From positions 47,292-111,291 of the forward strand of contig NZ_AUGS01000015.1 of NCBI RefSeq assembly GCF_000422785.1: a stretch of DNA of 64,000 bases, read 5' to 3'. The stretch is from Pseudovibrio exalbescens DSM 16456 (GTDB lineage Bacteria > Pseudomonadota > Alphaproteobacteria > Rhizobiales > Stappiaceae). Below, one piece after another: positions 17,689 to 27,415 of the stretch; within the stretch, counting starts at the first letter, position 1, and every line of letters begins with the position of its first letter. Both the position numbers and the translations under genes were made by a program. The notes below the pieces were generated by a model, which did no database searches, was not told where the DNA came from, and saw nothing but the letters and a program-made list of their open reading frames with translations.

Positions 17689-18693
17689 TTATCTCGTATT
17701 CTGCATTGCAGCATCAAGCCGGGTCATCAATGCGTTTTTGGTGGCCTCATCACAAAATGCCGCCCGTATTGCGTTGGCTGTCAACTCACGCTGCACCTCT
17801 CGTGTCCAACCAAACACGCGCGATGCTTCCGCATACTCATGACCCAACGTCGTTCGGAAGAACGGCGGATCGTCCGAACTGATCGTGATCCGCGCTCCTT
17901 TCTGGCGCAAAATGTTCACCGGATGAAACCTCAGGTTTTCATAGAGGCCCAAAGCAACGTTAGAGCCGGGGCAAACCTCAAGGGTTATCCCCTTATCGAC
18001 AATCCGATCTACCACAGCATCGTCTTCAACAGCACGAACACCATGCCCCAAGCGTTTCACCTTCAAGAAATCCAGCACGGCCTTGACACTCTCAGGCCCT
18101 CCAAACTCCCCCGCGTGCGCTGTCAGGCCGAGCCCAGCCTCTTCGGCCAAACGAAATGCACGTTGGAAGTTGGCCGGATGTCCCTCACGTTCATCACCAG
18201 CCAAACCAAACCCCGTCATCAGGGGGTGCGGGTTCATGACGGCCTCCTTGGCCGCCAGTTCCACTGACTTGGCCCCAAAATGACGAACCCCTGTCGCAAT
18301 CATGCGTCCTTCAATGCCGCTGGCTGCATGAGCGCGAGCAATGCCCTCTCCGATAGCATCCATATAGCTTTTATAGCTCATACCCGAGCGCACGGCGTGA
18401 TCCGGCGAAATGAAGACTTCGCCGTAGATCGCGCCCTCGGCGGCCAACATATTGAAATAAGTCTCAGCAAGCAGAACAAAGTCATCCTGCGATCTGAACA
18501 AGGAGCTGGCCACATCATATGTTTTCAAGAATGTTGTGAAGTCATGCCAACTGTAGTTGCCATTTGCGTCCAGCAATCCGTCCAATGCCACCCCGTAGCG
18601 TTCGGCCAACTTGATTACCAAGGACGGCGGCGCGGCGCCTTCCATATGACAATGAAGCTCGGCGCGTGGAACAACAGGTGGCTTGGGGAACAT
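17689..18693 (-). CDS. add: Adenosine deaminase
   Basis: 334 residues. The AELHCHMEGA motif (metal ligands His14 and His16) is followed by LTAHAGEFGGPESV (metal His, catalytic Glu region), RLGHGV, EVCPGSNVALG and ITISSDDPPFF (metal Asp). The reaction is adenosine or deoxyadenosine to inosine or deoxyinosine. The frame extends to 18819, but AAAGAGG and family alignment support the ATG at 18693. Adenine deaminases of the same fold are the main alternative; the nucleoside-catabolic context favours adenosine. It lies between deoB and the URC genes. Confidence 0.92.
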   Translation of the reverse strand: MFPKPPVVPRAELHCHMEGAAPPSLVIKLAERYGVALDGLLDANGNYSWHDFTTFLKTYDVASSLFRSQDDFVLLAETYFNMLAAEGAIYGEVFISPDHAVRSGMSYKSYMDAIGEGIARAHAASGIEGRMIATGVRHFGAKSVELAAKEAVMNPHPLMTGFGLAGDEREGHPANFQRAFRLAEEAGLGLTAHAGEFGGPESVKAVLDFLKVKRLGHGVRAVEDDAVVDRIVDKGITLEVCPGSNVALGLYENLRFHPVNILRQKGARITISSDDPPFFRTTLGHEYAEASRVFGWTREVQRELTANAIRAAFCDEATKNALMTRLDAAMQNTR

Positions 18694-18838
18694 TATATAA
18701 GAACCTCTTTGTGGGTGATCTGGGGCACATATTATGCAGTTTTCGGCGACCCGTCGGGATCTACACCTTATTGAGTTGGCAACGATGATCGGATTGAATT
18801 CAGGTTCAACCCGATCCATTCACCCTGTCACAACACTT

Positions 18839-20059
18839 TCAGAGAAACGATGTGCCGACCTGACCCTGCTCCACCTTCAAGAACTTGGCAACCGTCTCAC
18901 CAATATCTGCAAAGCTCCTGCGGAAACCGATCTCACGGCCACCCTGCCCCTTTACCAAAGCAATCACGGGAACATGCTCGCGGGTATGATCCGTGCCCTT
19001 CCAGGTGGGGTCGCAGCCATGATCTGCGGTCAGAATGAGCAAATCGCCATCCTTCATCGCTTCAATCATCTCCGGTAGACGACGATCGAAATGCTCCAGC
19101 GCCGCGGCATAGCCGGCCACATCGCGCCGATGTCCGTACAGCATGTCAAAGTCAACGAAGTTGGAGAACACAAGATCACCATCCCCAGCCTGTTGCATCG
19201 CATCCAGCGTCTTATCGAAGAGTTGATCGTTACCAGCCCCTTTCAGGACCTTCGTGACACCTTGATGCGCAAAAATGTCTGAAATCTTGCCAACGCCCAA
19301 CACCTGCCGACCAGCGCTTTTCAATCGGTCCAACACCGTCGGCGCAGGCGGTAGAACCGAGTAGTCACGGCGGTTGGCTGTCCGTTCAAAGCCCTTATCT
19401 GCTGTTCCGACGAACGGTCGGGCAATGACACGGCCGATATTATAGTCATCAAGCAACGTTCTGACGTCTTCACATAGCGCCAGGAGCCGATCCAGACCAA
19501 AATACTCTTCATGCGCAGCAATCTGGAACACGCTGTCGGCTGACGTGTAGAAGATGGGCTTGCCTGTTTTAACGTGCTCTTCGCCAAATTGCTCGATCAC
19601 GACTGTGCCAGATCCATGTGCCAAACAAAGAGCGCCTTCAAGATTGTTGCGCTGGTAGATCTTGTCGAGCAACTCCTGAGGGAAACAGGGCACCTCATCA
19701 GGGAAATACCCCCATTCAAACTCAACTGGAACGCCAGCTATTTCCCAGTGGCCCGAAGGGGTATCTTTGCCACGTGACAGCTCCTGCGCATAGCCCCAAA
19801 GCCCTTGCGGTGCACCATCAAAGCTCAGACCGGGAACATCCTTGCCCGTTGACGCGCGCGCAGCTGCCCCCAACCCGAGACGGTCCATGTTCGGCAAACT
19901 CAATGGTCCCGAGCGCAAGCCCTCCCGATCGCCTTTGCCTGCGGCACATGCGGCGGCGATGTGTCCAAGAGTGTCCGAGCCAAAGTCACCAAACTGCTCT
20001 GCATCCTCTGCAGCGCCAATACCAAAGCTGTCTAATACACACAGGATAGCGCGGGGCAT
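18839..20059 (-). CDS. deoB: Phosphopentomutase
   Basis: 406 residues, standard for Deo[21 protein letters not shown] carries the first metal Asp. [27 protein letters not shown] and [20 protein letters not shown] carry the alkaline-phosphatase-superfamily metal ligands. It converts (deoxy)ribose 1-phosphate to the 5-phosphate, linking the phosphorylases DeoA/PunA to DeoC and the pentose phosphate pathway. AAGGAA precedes the ATG. It is separated from deoA by about 100 bases. Confidence 0.96.
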   Translation of the reverse strand: MPRAILCVLDSFGIGAAEDAEQFGDFGSDTLGHIAAACAAGKGDREGLRSGPLSLPNMDRLGLGAAARASTGKDVPGLSFDGAPQGLWGYAQELSRGKDTPSGHWEIAGVPVEFEWGYFPDEVPCFPQELLDKIYQRNNLEGALCLAHGSGTVVIEQFGEEHVKTGKPIFYTSADSVFQIAAHEEYFGLDRLLALCEDVRTLLDDYNIGRVIARPFVGTADKGFERTANRRDYSVLPPAPTVLDRLKSAGRQVLGVGKISDIFAHQGVTKVLKGAGNDQLFDKTLDAMQQAGDGDLVFSNFVDFDMLYGHRRDVAGYAAALEHFDRRLPEMIEAMKDGDLLILTADHGCDPTWKGTDHTREHVPVIALVKGQGGREIGFRRSFADIGETVAKFLKVEQGQVGTSFL

Positions 20060-20162
20060 TTGTTTTCCTTCAGGTTCTTCGTGTTTTCGTCCGGCAGTAT
20101 CGGGATTGGCACCCGATCACCGCCGAACAACACCTTTGTTTATGCAAAATCCGCGATCACGG

Positions 20163-21479
20163 TCAGGGGGCAATTCGATCCCGGATCGTATCGTAGTCCG
20201 CAACGTCCTTGGCCTCGCCGATTGAATAGGCTTTCAGCAGGACATCCTGTGCACGGCGCACCTGATCGTCGTTGCGAGCATGAATAATCGCGAGTGGGTT
20301 ATCGCTGTCGACCGGCGATCCCACACCGGCCAAGTGCACAAGCCCCACGGCTGGATCCACTTCATCTTCCGGTGCCGTCCTGCCACCGCCAAGCTCAACG
20401 ACAGCCAGCCCCACAGTGCGTGCATCCACTTTGGTTACCAATCCGGCTTCAGGGGCATATACCGGCACCTCCAACGGTGCTTTCGGCAGATAGACTTCAG
20501 GCTTTTCCATGAAGTCAGCAGGCCCGCCCAACGCTGTGACCATTTGGCCGAATGCTTCTGCCGCCTTGCCGCTCTCAAACGCCTGCTGCATCATCTCGCG
20601 GCCGACATCCGGTTTTTTTGCCAGCCCAGCGGTTGCCAAAGCTTCACCACCGATGGCAACAGTCACATCCCACAAGCGGTTGTCGACATGCGTCCCCTTG
20701 AGGAAGTCGACCGCGTTTTGCACTTCAACTGCGTTACCAGCTGCAGAGGCCAGTGACTCGTTCATGTCTGTCAGCAACGCAGTGGTCTTCAAACCGGCAC
20801 CATTGGCTACAAGCACGAGGCTTTCCGCGAGTGCCTTGGCATCATCATACGAGCCCATGAATGCCCCCGTTCCCCATTTCACATCGAGAACAAGGGTTTG
20901 AAGCCCGGCAGACAGCTTTTTGGACAAGATCGATGCTGTTATCAGATCAATGCTTTCCACCGTACCAGTGACATCACGAATGCCATAAAACCGCTTGTCA
21001 GCCGGAGCAAGGTCAGCGGTCTGGCCGATAATAGCACAGCCCACATCTTTCACGACCTTTCGGAACAGCGCATTGTCCGGTTTGGCCTGATACCCGGGAA
21101 TGCTCTCCAACTTGTCCAGCGTTCCGCCTGTGTGGCCCAACCCACGCCCTGAGATCATGGGCACAGCTGCGCCGCATACGGCCAGAGCCGGAGCCAGCAT
21201 GAGGGAGACATTGTCACCTACCCCGCCGGTGGAATGCTTGTCCACGATAGGCGCATCGATATCCGACCAATCCAGAACAGCACCGCTATCACGCATGGCA
21301 AGGGTAAGGGCAACGCGTTCATCAACGCTCAAGCCTTGGAAAAAAATGGCCATAGCCAGCGCCGCGACCTGTCCCTCTGTCACACTGCCGTCAGTAAGCC
21401 CGGTGACAAAAAGCTGTATCTCTTCTGGTGACAGCACACCGCCATCACGCTTCTTGCGAACGATTTCCTGAGGCAGCAT
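20163..21479 (-). CDS. deoA: Thymidine phosphorylase
   Basis: 438 residues. The phosphate-binding motif [18 protein letters not shown] and [17 protein letters not shown] are diagnostic of pyrimidine nucleoside phosphorylases, and KWGTGAFM is the conserved segment of the alpha/beta domain. It cleaves thymidine and deoxyuridine, and in some homologues uridine, to base plus sugar 1-phosphate. No separate uridine phosphorylase gene is present in this cluster, so this enzyme may also have to supply uracil from uridine (inference). It starts one base after the deoC stop region, with GGAGAG before the ATG. Confidence 0.96.
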   Translation of the reverse strand: MLPQEIVRKKRDGGVLSPEEIQLFVTGLTDGSVTEGQVAALAMAIFFQGLSVDERVALTLAMRDSGAVLDWSDIDAPIVDKHSTGGVGDNVSLMLAPALAVCGAAVPMISGRGLGHTGGTLDKLESIPGYQAKPDNALFRKVVKDVGCAIIGQTADLAPADKRFYGIRDVTGTVESIDLITASILSKKLSAGLQTLVLDVKWGTGAFMGSYDDAKALAESLVLVANGAGLKTTALLTDMNESLASAAGNAVEVQNAVDFLKGTHVDNRLWDVTVAIGGEALATAGLAKKPDVGREMMQQAFESGKAAEAFGQMVTALGGPADFMEKPEVYLPKAPLEVPVYAPEAGLVTKVDARTVGLAVVELGGGRTAPEDEVDPAVGLVHLAGVGSPVDSDNPLAIIHARNDDQVRRAQDVLLKAYSIGEAKDVADYDTIRDRIAP

Positions 21480-21480
21480 A

Positions 21481-22260
21481 TCAATAGCTCTCCGTGCTCA
21501 CGTTTGATCGACCTTCAATCTCGGCCAATACGGCATCAAGCAAACCGCTGGCACCAAAACGGAAGGTGGCGGATGAGATCCAGTTCTGGCCCATCAGTTT
21601 GTCAGCAAGCGCAAGATAAGCCTGCGATTCGGCCACAGTCCGAATGCCGCCTGCGGGTTTGAAACCCACCGGACGATGGTTCTCAATGCCGGTTTCCCGG
21701 ATTACATTGAGCATGATTTCAGCCGCTTCCAACGTTGCATTTTCAGCCACTTTACCAGTGGAGGTCTTGATGAAATCGGCTCCTTGGGCAATCGCAGTTT
21801 CAGATGCCAGGTGGATCAGCCGGGGATCCTTCAACTCACCCGTTTCAAGAATGACCTTGAGTTGGGCCGGCTCCGCGATCACCTTGCGAACCTCTGCAAT
21901 CTGGGTTTCTGCAAATCCTCGACGACCGTCCATAAAGGCGCGGTAAGGCATGACAAGGTCAATCTCATCAGCTCCGTCCGCCAACGCGGCCTCGGTTTGC
22001 CGAACCACGTCACGGGTATCTTCTCCACCTTCCGGAAAGTTCACAACTGTCGCGATGCGTACCGGAGAGTCCTTTAACAAGCCCACCGCCTGCTTGATGA
22101 ACCGAGGATAGATGCAAATGGCTGCGACATGGCCATGGGGCGTCGACGATCTGGCTGCCAGCGTTTCAATATCGGCGGGCGTGCAGTCATCATTCAGGTT
22201 GGTCAAATCGATAAGACCCAACGCGCGTTCGGCAGCCTGTTTCATTGTCATTTCACTCAT
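21481..22260 (-). CDS. deoC: Deoxyribose-phosphate aldolase
   Basis: 259 residues. The Schiff-base lysine is Lys165 in [21 protein letters not shown] supplies the second conserved Lys, and [13 protein letters not shown] is also conserved. The reaction is deoxyribose 5-phosphate to glyceraldehyde 3-phosphate plus acetaldehyde. Length matches the E. coli type (about 259). The stop is followed within a base by deoA, and GAGGA precedes its own ATG. It follows punA by 14 bases, a compact operon arrangement. Confidence 0.96.
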   Translation of the reverse strand: MSEMTMKQAAERALGLIDLTNLNDDCTPADIETLAARSSTPHGHVAAICIYPRFIKQAVGLLKDSPVRIATVVNFPEGGEDTRDVVRQTEAALADGADEIDLVMPYRAFMDGRRGFAETQIAEVRKVIAEPAQLKVILETGELKDPRLIHLASETAIAQGADFIKTSTGKVAENATLEAAEIMLNVIRETGIENHRPVGFKPAGGIRTVAESQAYLALADKLMGQNWISSATFRFGASGLLDAVLAEIEGRSNVSTESY

Positions 22261-22274
22261 TGGTCAACATGTCC

Positions 22275-23081
22275 TCAGGCAATTGATTGCATATAAGCGC
22301 GCAAAATCTTCTTGATCTTGGCAGCCCCCAGCGGGGCCATCTGCTTCGTCTCGTCATGAGAAAGGCCATGAGCCTGCAACCCGGCTCCCATGTTCGTGAT
22401 TGTGGAGATAGCCCCCACCTTCATGCCCAGAAAGCGCGCCATGATCACTTCAGGCACGGTCGACATGCCCACCGCGTCGGCACCCAAGGTCTGCGCCATG
22501 CGTATTTCCGAGGGCGTTTCGAATGACGGGCCGGAGAACCACATGTAAACACCTTCTTCCAGATCCTCGCCCACTTCAGCAGCCGCGTTTTTCAACGCCG
22601 CACGGACGTCCGGGTCATATGCTTCAGACATATCCAGAAAGCGGCGTTCGTCCTCTTCTCCAATAAGCGGGTTCAAGCCCGACCAGTTAATGTGATCATT
22701 AATGAGCATGGGATTGCCGGGCTTTATGCGCTCGCGTAAAGACCCCGCCGCATTGGTGGCGATGAGCGTGTCACAGCCCAATTCCTTGAGTGTCTCCAAT
22801 GGGGTGCGCATGACCGATGGATTGCCGCCCTCGTAGTAGTGCGCGCGACCGGAAAGAATGACCACAGGCACACCCTCAAGATGCCCTGCAACAAGCTCAC
22901 TGGCATGGGCCGTGACGGAAGAAACGGGAAACTCGGGAAGGCGCGTATAAGGAATGCGCACGGCATCTTCCACTTCTTCCGCCAGCGATCCGAGACCGGA
23001 ACCGAGGATGAGGCCCAGTTTGTAGCTTCCCGACCGGGCTGCACGGACAACTTCCGCACATTCCTTACCAAATCCGCTCAT
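22275..23081 (-). CDS. punA: Purine-nucleoside phosphorylase (trimeric PNP type)
   Basis: 268 residues. LGLILGSGLGSLAEEV, VVILSGRAHYYEGG, LIATNAAGSL, MWFSGPSFETPSEIRM, DAVGMSTVPEVIMAR and ITNMGAG are the motifs of trimeric (mammalian/PunA) PNPs, which act mainly on inosine and guanosine and their deoxy forms. The frame extends to 23138, but AAGGAAAAAAG immediately before the ATG at 23081 decides the start. It works downstream of Add (inosine) in the same cluster. Symbol could also be deoD-like xapA; punA is chosen on fold type. Confidence 0.93.
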   Translation of the reverse strand: MSGFGKECAEVVRAARSGSYKLGLILGSGLGSLAEEVEDAVRIPYTRLPEFPVSSVTAHASELVAGHLEGVPVVILSGRAHYYEGGNPSVMRTPLETLKELGCDTLIATNAAGSLRERIKPGNPMLINDHINWSGLNPLIGEEDERRFLDMSEAYDPDVRAALKNAAAEVGEDLEEGVYMWFSGPSFETPSEIRMAQTLGADAVGMSTVPEVIMARFLGMKVGAISTITNMGAGLQAHGLSHDETKQMAPLGAAKIKKILRAYMQSIA

Positions 23082-23091
23082 CTTTTTTCCT

Positions 23092-23490
23092 TTATTCGCT
23101 GCGTTCAAGCTCAAACCCGGCGGGCAGAAGCTCGTCAACGGTGAATGTTCTACGCAGACCCTTCAGATCTGCCACGTGCACAGGTGTATTGCCGGCAGCA
23201 AATTCCTTGAGCTTCTGGCGACAACCTCCACAGGGCGTGCACAAGGCCGCATCAGCAACCACAACTACTTCCACAATCCGCGTACTGCCGGCGCGCACCA
23301 TGGTCGCGATCGCACCTGCCTCTGCGCAGGTCCCCTCGGGATAGGCGCCATTCTCGACATTACACCCCGAGATCACCTTGCCATCATCTGTCAGCAAGGC
23401 CGCGCCCACGTTGAAGTTGGAATAGGGCGCGTAGGCAGTGGCATGTGCCGCCTTGGCTTCTTCAAAGAGTTTGTCGAAAGCACTCATCAT
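23092..23490 (-). CDS. cdd: Cytidine deaminase
   Basis: 132 residues, the short tetrameric type. YAPYSNFNVGAAL and NVENGAYPEGTCAEAGAI carry zinc ligand Cys55 and catalytic Glu57. CTPCGGCRQ carries Cys87 and Cys90. It converts cytidine and deoxycytidine to uridine and deoxyuridine. The first ATG (23490) overlaps the stop of the upstream permease as ATGA; a second ATG follows directly. Tight coupling with the transporter genes supports a role in processing imported nucleosides. Confidence 0.95.
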   Translation of the reverse strand: MMSAFDKLFEEAKAAHATAYAPYSNFNVGAALLTDDGKVISGCNVENGAYPEGTCAEAGAIATMVRAGSTRIVEVVVVADAALCTPCGGCRQKLKEFAAGNTPVHVADLKGLRRTFTVDELLPAGFELERSE

Positions 23491-24455
23491 GTCCGCTCCT
23501 TGACGTAAGGCACACCTACATTCTTTGGCGGGATTGCGCGCCCAATAAAACCTGCCAACAGCACGACGGTCAGAATGTACGGCAGCGCCTGGAAGAACTG
23601 TACCGGAACCTCGCCAATGCCCGGCACTTCCTGCCCTTGCATCAAGTTGGCTATGGCATCGAGAAAGCCGAAGAGCAGACAAGCGAACATGGCGCTTACC
23701 GGCCGCCATTTGGCGAAGATTAGCGCCGCAAGCGCGATAAAGCCTTTACCCGCGCTCATGTCCTTGATGAAGCCGGCAGACTGAGCAATGGCCAGATAGG
23801 CACCGGCAAAACCACAAAGAGCGCCGCAGATGATGACGGCCCGATACCGAAGCCAGACAACGGAAATGCCAGCGGTATCTACCGCATGCGGGCTCTCGCC
23901 AACGGCCCGCAACCGGAGACCAAACCGGGTGCGGAAAACGATCCACCACGTCAGGGGCACGGTGAGAAACGCCGCATAAACGAGGATGTTATGCCCGGAG
24001 ATAAGGTCCGCATAGATCGGTCCCAAGAATGGCACATCCCGCACACTGTCAGCGAACGGCAGCGTAATGGGCGCAAAGCGTGCCTCGATTTCGAGCTGCG
24101 GTGTCCGTCCACCTTGACCAAACCAGGCCTGCCCAAGCAGCACACTCAAACCGGCCGCAAGAAAGTTGATGGCAACGCCCGATACGATCTGGTTTCCTCG
24201 ATTGGTAATGGAGGCAAATCCGTGAATCAGAGACAGGACGATGGAGATGCAAATGGCGGCAAGAAGTCCAGCCCAGGGATTTCCTGTCAAGTAAGCCACT
24301 GTGCCCGCAGCGAACGCGCCGCCGAGCATCTTTCCCTCAAGACCGATGTCAACCACACCGGACCTTTCGGAAAACAGACCAGCCAAACATGCAAAAAGCA
24401 ATGGCGTGGACAGGCGGAGAGTACTGTCGAGTACGAGAATAATTACATCAAACAT
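23487..24455 (-). CDS. ABC transporter permease (nucleoside uptake, NupQ/BmpC type)
   Basis: 322 residues, BPD_transp_2 family, with about eight to ten hydrophobic segments. FSERSGVVDIGLEGKMLGGAF near the N-terminus and AGFIKDMSAGKGFIALAALIF are typical of the second permease of BMP-type nucleoside transporters (compare B. subtilis NupQ, YufQ). GAGGAGG stands six bases before the ATG. The stop overlaps cdd by four bases. It forms a heterodimeric membrane channel with the next permease. Confidence 0.93.
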   Translation of the reverse strand: MFDVIILVLDSTLRLSTPLLFACLAGLFSERSGVVDIGLEGKMLGGAFAAGTVAYLTGNPWAGLLAAICISIVLSLIHGFASITNRGNQIVSGVAINFLAAGLSVLLGQAWFGQGGRTPQLEIEARFAPITLPFADSVRDVPFLGPIYADLISGHNILVYAAFLTVPLTWWIVFRTRFGLRLRAVGESPHAVDTAGISVVWLRYRAVIICGALCGFAGAYLAIAQSAGFIKDMSAGKGFIALAALIFAKWRPVSAMFACLLFGFLDAIANLMQGQEVPGIGEVPVQFFQALPYILTVVLLAGFIGRAIPPKNVGVPYVKERT

Positions 24456-24465
24456 TTCCGCCTCC

Positions 24466-25569
24466 TCACGCTACCGCTTTTTCGCCAGCGAACTGGTTGA
24501 AAAAGGCGACGACTGCTGGCCGGAACATATATTCCAGCGCCCCGGCAAACAGGATCACCAGCGCTTGAATGACCACAATCATGTCACGGGTGATGGTTGG
24601 AATTTCAAAAGCCAGTTCGGCGCCACCCTGATAGAGCATACCGAACAGAACAGATGCTAGGATGATCCCGATTGGGTGCCCTCGCCCCATGAGTGCCACG
24701 GCGATACCCACGAACCCATAGCCAGCGGTGAAATCCAGCAGGAGGCGCGCCTGCGCGCCCATGACCTCATTAATCCCCATCATGCCGGCCAGAGCTCCGG
24801 AAATCAGCATGGTGATCACCGTAATCCGAACGGGCGAAATGCCAGCATATACAGCGGCGGAGGGGTTCTGGCCAAAGGTGCGGATTTCATAACCAAGTTT
24901 CGTTCGCCAAATCAGCAGCCACACCAGAACACACGCAACCAATGAGATGAACAACGCCAAGTTGACGGGAGACTGACCCAAGTCGAAGCCCGGGAACATG
25001 TGGCGCAAAAGCGGAAGCTGACCGCCCTCTTCGAAACCCCGCGTGGAAGGCTGCATGGACCCTTGCGGGCGCAGGACGTTCGCGAGCAGGTAAACCATCA
25101 ACGAGGACGCAATAAAGTTGAACATGATCGTTGTGATCACGATGTGCGAACCACGTTTTGCCTGCAGATAGCCGGGAATGAGGGCCCAGCCCGCTCCAAA
25201 AGCGGCACCGCCCAATATGGCAAAAGGCATGGTTACGTACCATGGCACATATTGGTCCATGGCCAGACACGCCAATGCCACGCCGAGACCGCCAACATAT
25301 GCCTGACCTTCACCGCCGATGTTAAACAGCCCCGCATGAAAAGCCACTGCCACTGCAAGTCCGGTGAATATGAAGTTCGTGGCATAGAACAGGGTGAACC
25401 CAACACCCTCGCCGTACCCCAGCGCGCCCCATACAAGCCATTTGACGGCCTCAAGGGGGTTTTCACCGATCAGCAAAACCACGGCGCCTGAGACCAGAAA
25501 CGCCGCAATAAGATTGATCGCTGGCAGAACCCCATATTCTACCCAATTCGGGAGTTGCCCCTTAGTCAT
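24466..25569 (-). CDS. ABC transporter permease (nucleoside uptake, NupP/BmpB type)
   Basis: 367 residues, BPD_transp_2 family. FHAGLFNIGGEGQAYVGGLG is the signature of the first permease in these systems. IVITTIMFNFIASSLMVYLL and YGFVGIAVALMGRGHPIGII are also characteristic. About ten membrane spans are expected. GGGGGG precedes the ATG. It lies 10 bases from the second permease and 97 bases downstream of the ATPase gene. Confidence 0.93.
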   Translation of the reverse strand: MTKGQLPNWVEYGVLPAINLIAAFLVSGAVVLLIGENPLEAVKWLVWGALGYGEGVGFTLFYATNFIFTGLAVAVAFHAGLFNIGGEGQAYVGGLGVALACLAMDQYVPWYVTMPFAILGGAAFGAGWALIPGYLQAKRGSHIVITTIMFNFIASSLMVYLLANVLRPQGSMQPSTRGFEEGGQLPLLRHMFPGFDLGQSPVNLALFISLVACVLVWLLIWRTKLGYEIRTFGQNPSAAVYAGISPVRITVITMLISGALAGMMGINEVMGAQARLLLDFTAGYGFVGIAVALMGRGHPIGIILASVLFGMLYQGGAELAFEIPTITRDMIVVIQALVILFAGALEYMFRPAVVAFFNQFAGEKAVA

Positions 25570-25666
25570 TGCTCGCCCCCCTCAGCTGGCACAGGCGCCC
25601 GAAAATCATAGTCATCACGGGAAATCACTTCTTCAAGAAAACAGCGTTGTTGGTGAGGATGGTCCA

Positions 25667-27241
25667 TCATTGTGCCGCCTCATCCGTGACACCGGCCATG
25701 AGCAGCCCCAGCTCCTGTTCGGATGCATCAGGTGTACGCTCACCAACAATGTTTCCGTCAAACATCACAAGAATTCTGTCAGCGAGGGACCGAATTTCAT
25801 CAAGCTCAACCGACACCAACAGCACCGCCTTGCCGGCATCCCGCATTTCAATGATGCGCTTGTGAATGTATTCGATCGCACCGATATCGACACCACGCGT
25901 TGGCTGGCCAATGAGCAGCACATCCGGATCTCGCTCGATCTCACGAGCGAGTACGATCTTCTGTTGGTTACCACCAGAGAACTTGGCCACCTGAAGGTCC
26001 GGATTATTGGGTCGAATGTCATACTTGTCCATCCGCTCCAACGCCTCAGCCCGCACTTTCGCAACGTCCAGCAACATGCCTTTCGAGTAGGCCTCGTCTC
26101 GGTGATACCCAAGAATGGAATTCTCGTACTCGGCGAAGCTGTTCACCAACCCCATGCGGTGACGGTCTTCCGGTACATGACTCATGCCATATTCCCGGAA
26201 GTCCGCTGCGGTGTGCTTCTTGCTCAAGTCTATGGTATGGCCAACCAGATCCATCGTGCCCGTTTCAGCCTGCATGATGCCGGAGAGCGCTTTGAGCAGC
26301 TCGGACTGACCATTGCCGGAAACACCCGCGATGCCAAGGATTTCACCGGCCTTTACGTCCAGCGAGACATTCTTCACCCGCATGACCCCACGTTCGTCCT
26401 TGACGTTCAAATCACGCACGGACAATAGCGGAGCCTTGGGAGCGGCCGGTTGTTTGTTGACCTCCAGCAAAACGCTACGCCCAACCATCAGTTCCGCCAG
26501 TTCGGCCATGGAAGTTTCGGCAGTCTTGCGGCTGGCGACCATCTCACCGCGCCTCATCACCGAAACCATGTCGGTGACATCCATGATTTCGCGCAGTTTG
26601 TGGGTTATGAGAAGGATGGTTTTCCCTTCATCTCGCAACACACGCAGAATCCGAAACAGGTGATCAGCTTCTGCTGGCGTAAGAACGCCGGTTGGCTCAT
26701 CCAGAATAAGGATGTCGGCGCCGCGGTACAGCGCTTTCAAAATTTCCACGCGCTGCTGCAACCCCACTGGCAGGTCACCAACAACCGCATCGAGATCAAC
26801 CTTCATGTCATACTCGTTCGCGAGGCGGCCAAGCTCTTTACGAACTCGAGCAATGCCTTCCGAGAGCATGGCTCCACCTTCTGCGCCAAGCATTACATTT
26901 TCAACGACCGTAAACGGATCAACCAGCATGAAGTGCTGGTGAACCATGCCGATGCCTGATTCAATGGCAGCCTTGGAGTCAGGAATTTCGGTCTTCTTGC
27001 CATCGACGATAATGTCGCCGGTATCAGCCGAGTAGAAGCCATAGAGAATGGACATGAGCGTTGACTTGCCAGCACCGTTCTCGCCAACGATACCGTGGAT
27101 AGACCCCTTGCCAACCACGAGATCAATGTCCTTGTTAGCGTGAACCGGGCCAAAGCTCTTGTTGATACCCCTGAGCTCAATCGCCGCAACGCCCTGCGTG
27201 GTAACGTCCGCCACACTCTGTTTGTCCAAGCTGATGGTCAC
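25667..27241 (-). CDS. Nucleoside ABC transporter ATP-binding protein (two ABC domains)
   Basis: 524 residues with two nucleotide-binding domains. The first has GENGAGKSTLM (Walker A), the degenerate signature PVGLQQRVEIL and LILDEPTGVLTP. The second has the altered Walker A GVSGNGQSELLK, the signature FSGGNQQKIVLAREI and LLIGQPTRGVDIGA, where the usual DEPT is replaced. Such asymmetry is normal for RbsA/NupO-type ATPases, in which one site is catalytically reduced. The start is GTG with GGAGA upstream. The gene is separated from the binding-protein gene by a terminator. Confidence 0.93.
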   Translation of the reverse strand: MTISLDKQSVADVTTQGVAAIELRGINKSFGPVHANKDIDLVVGKGSIHGIVGENGAGKSTLMSILYGFYSADTGDIIVDGKKTEIPDSKAAIESGIGMVHQHFMLVDPFTVVENVMLGAEGGAMLSEGIARVRKELGRLANEYDMKVDLDAVVGDLPVGLQQRVEILKALYRGADILILDEPTGVLTPAEADHLFRILRVLRDEGKTILLITHKLREIMDVTDMVSVMRRGEMVASRKTAETSMAELAELMVGRSVLLEVNKQPAAPKAPLLSVRDLNVKDERGVMRVKNVSLDVKAGEILGIAGVSGNGQSELLKALSGIMQAETGTMDLVGHTIDLSKKHTAADFREYGMSHVPEDRHRMGLVNSFAEYENSILGYHRDEAYSKGMLLDVAKVRAEALERMDKYDIRPNNPDLQVAKFSGGNQQKIVLAREIERDPDVLLIGQPTRGVDIGAIEYIHKRIIEMRDAGKAVLLVSVELDEIRSLADRILVMFDGNIVGERTPDASEQELGLLMAGVTDEAAQ

Positions 27242-27379
27242 CTGCGCATCTCCGCGTTTCGTGTTCCGTCTTCAAACCAGCGGGTCCATGCCGGCTTGCG
27301 GCCAATGGCCGTCTCCCCCTTACCCGCCATCCAGCGCCCATCCCTTGGATATGTCAGTGCTGGCGGGTCAAATAACTAG

Positions 27380-27408
27380 AAAAGGCCCGCGAACAGTGTC
27401 CGCGGGCC
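27380..27408 (-). terminator. Intra-operon terminator/attenuator between binding-protein and ATPase genes
   Basis: On the minus strand, GGCCCGCG / CGCGGGCC form a perfect 8-bp stem with a nine-base loop, followed by TTTTC. It stands 8 bases after the bmp stop and about 140 bases before the ATPase gene. Partial termination here would yield more binding protein than membrane components. Confidence 0.75.
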
Positions 27409-27415
27409 AAATTCC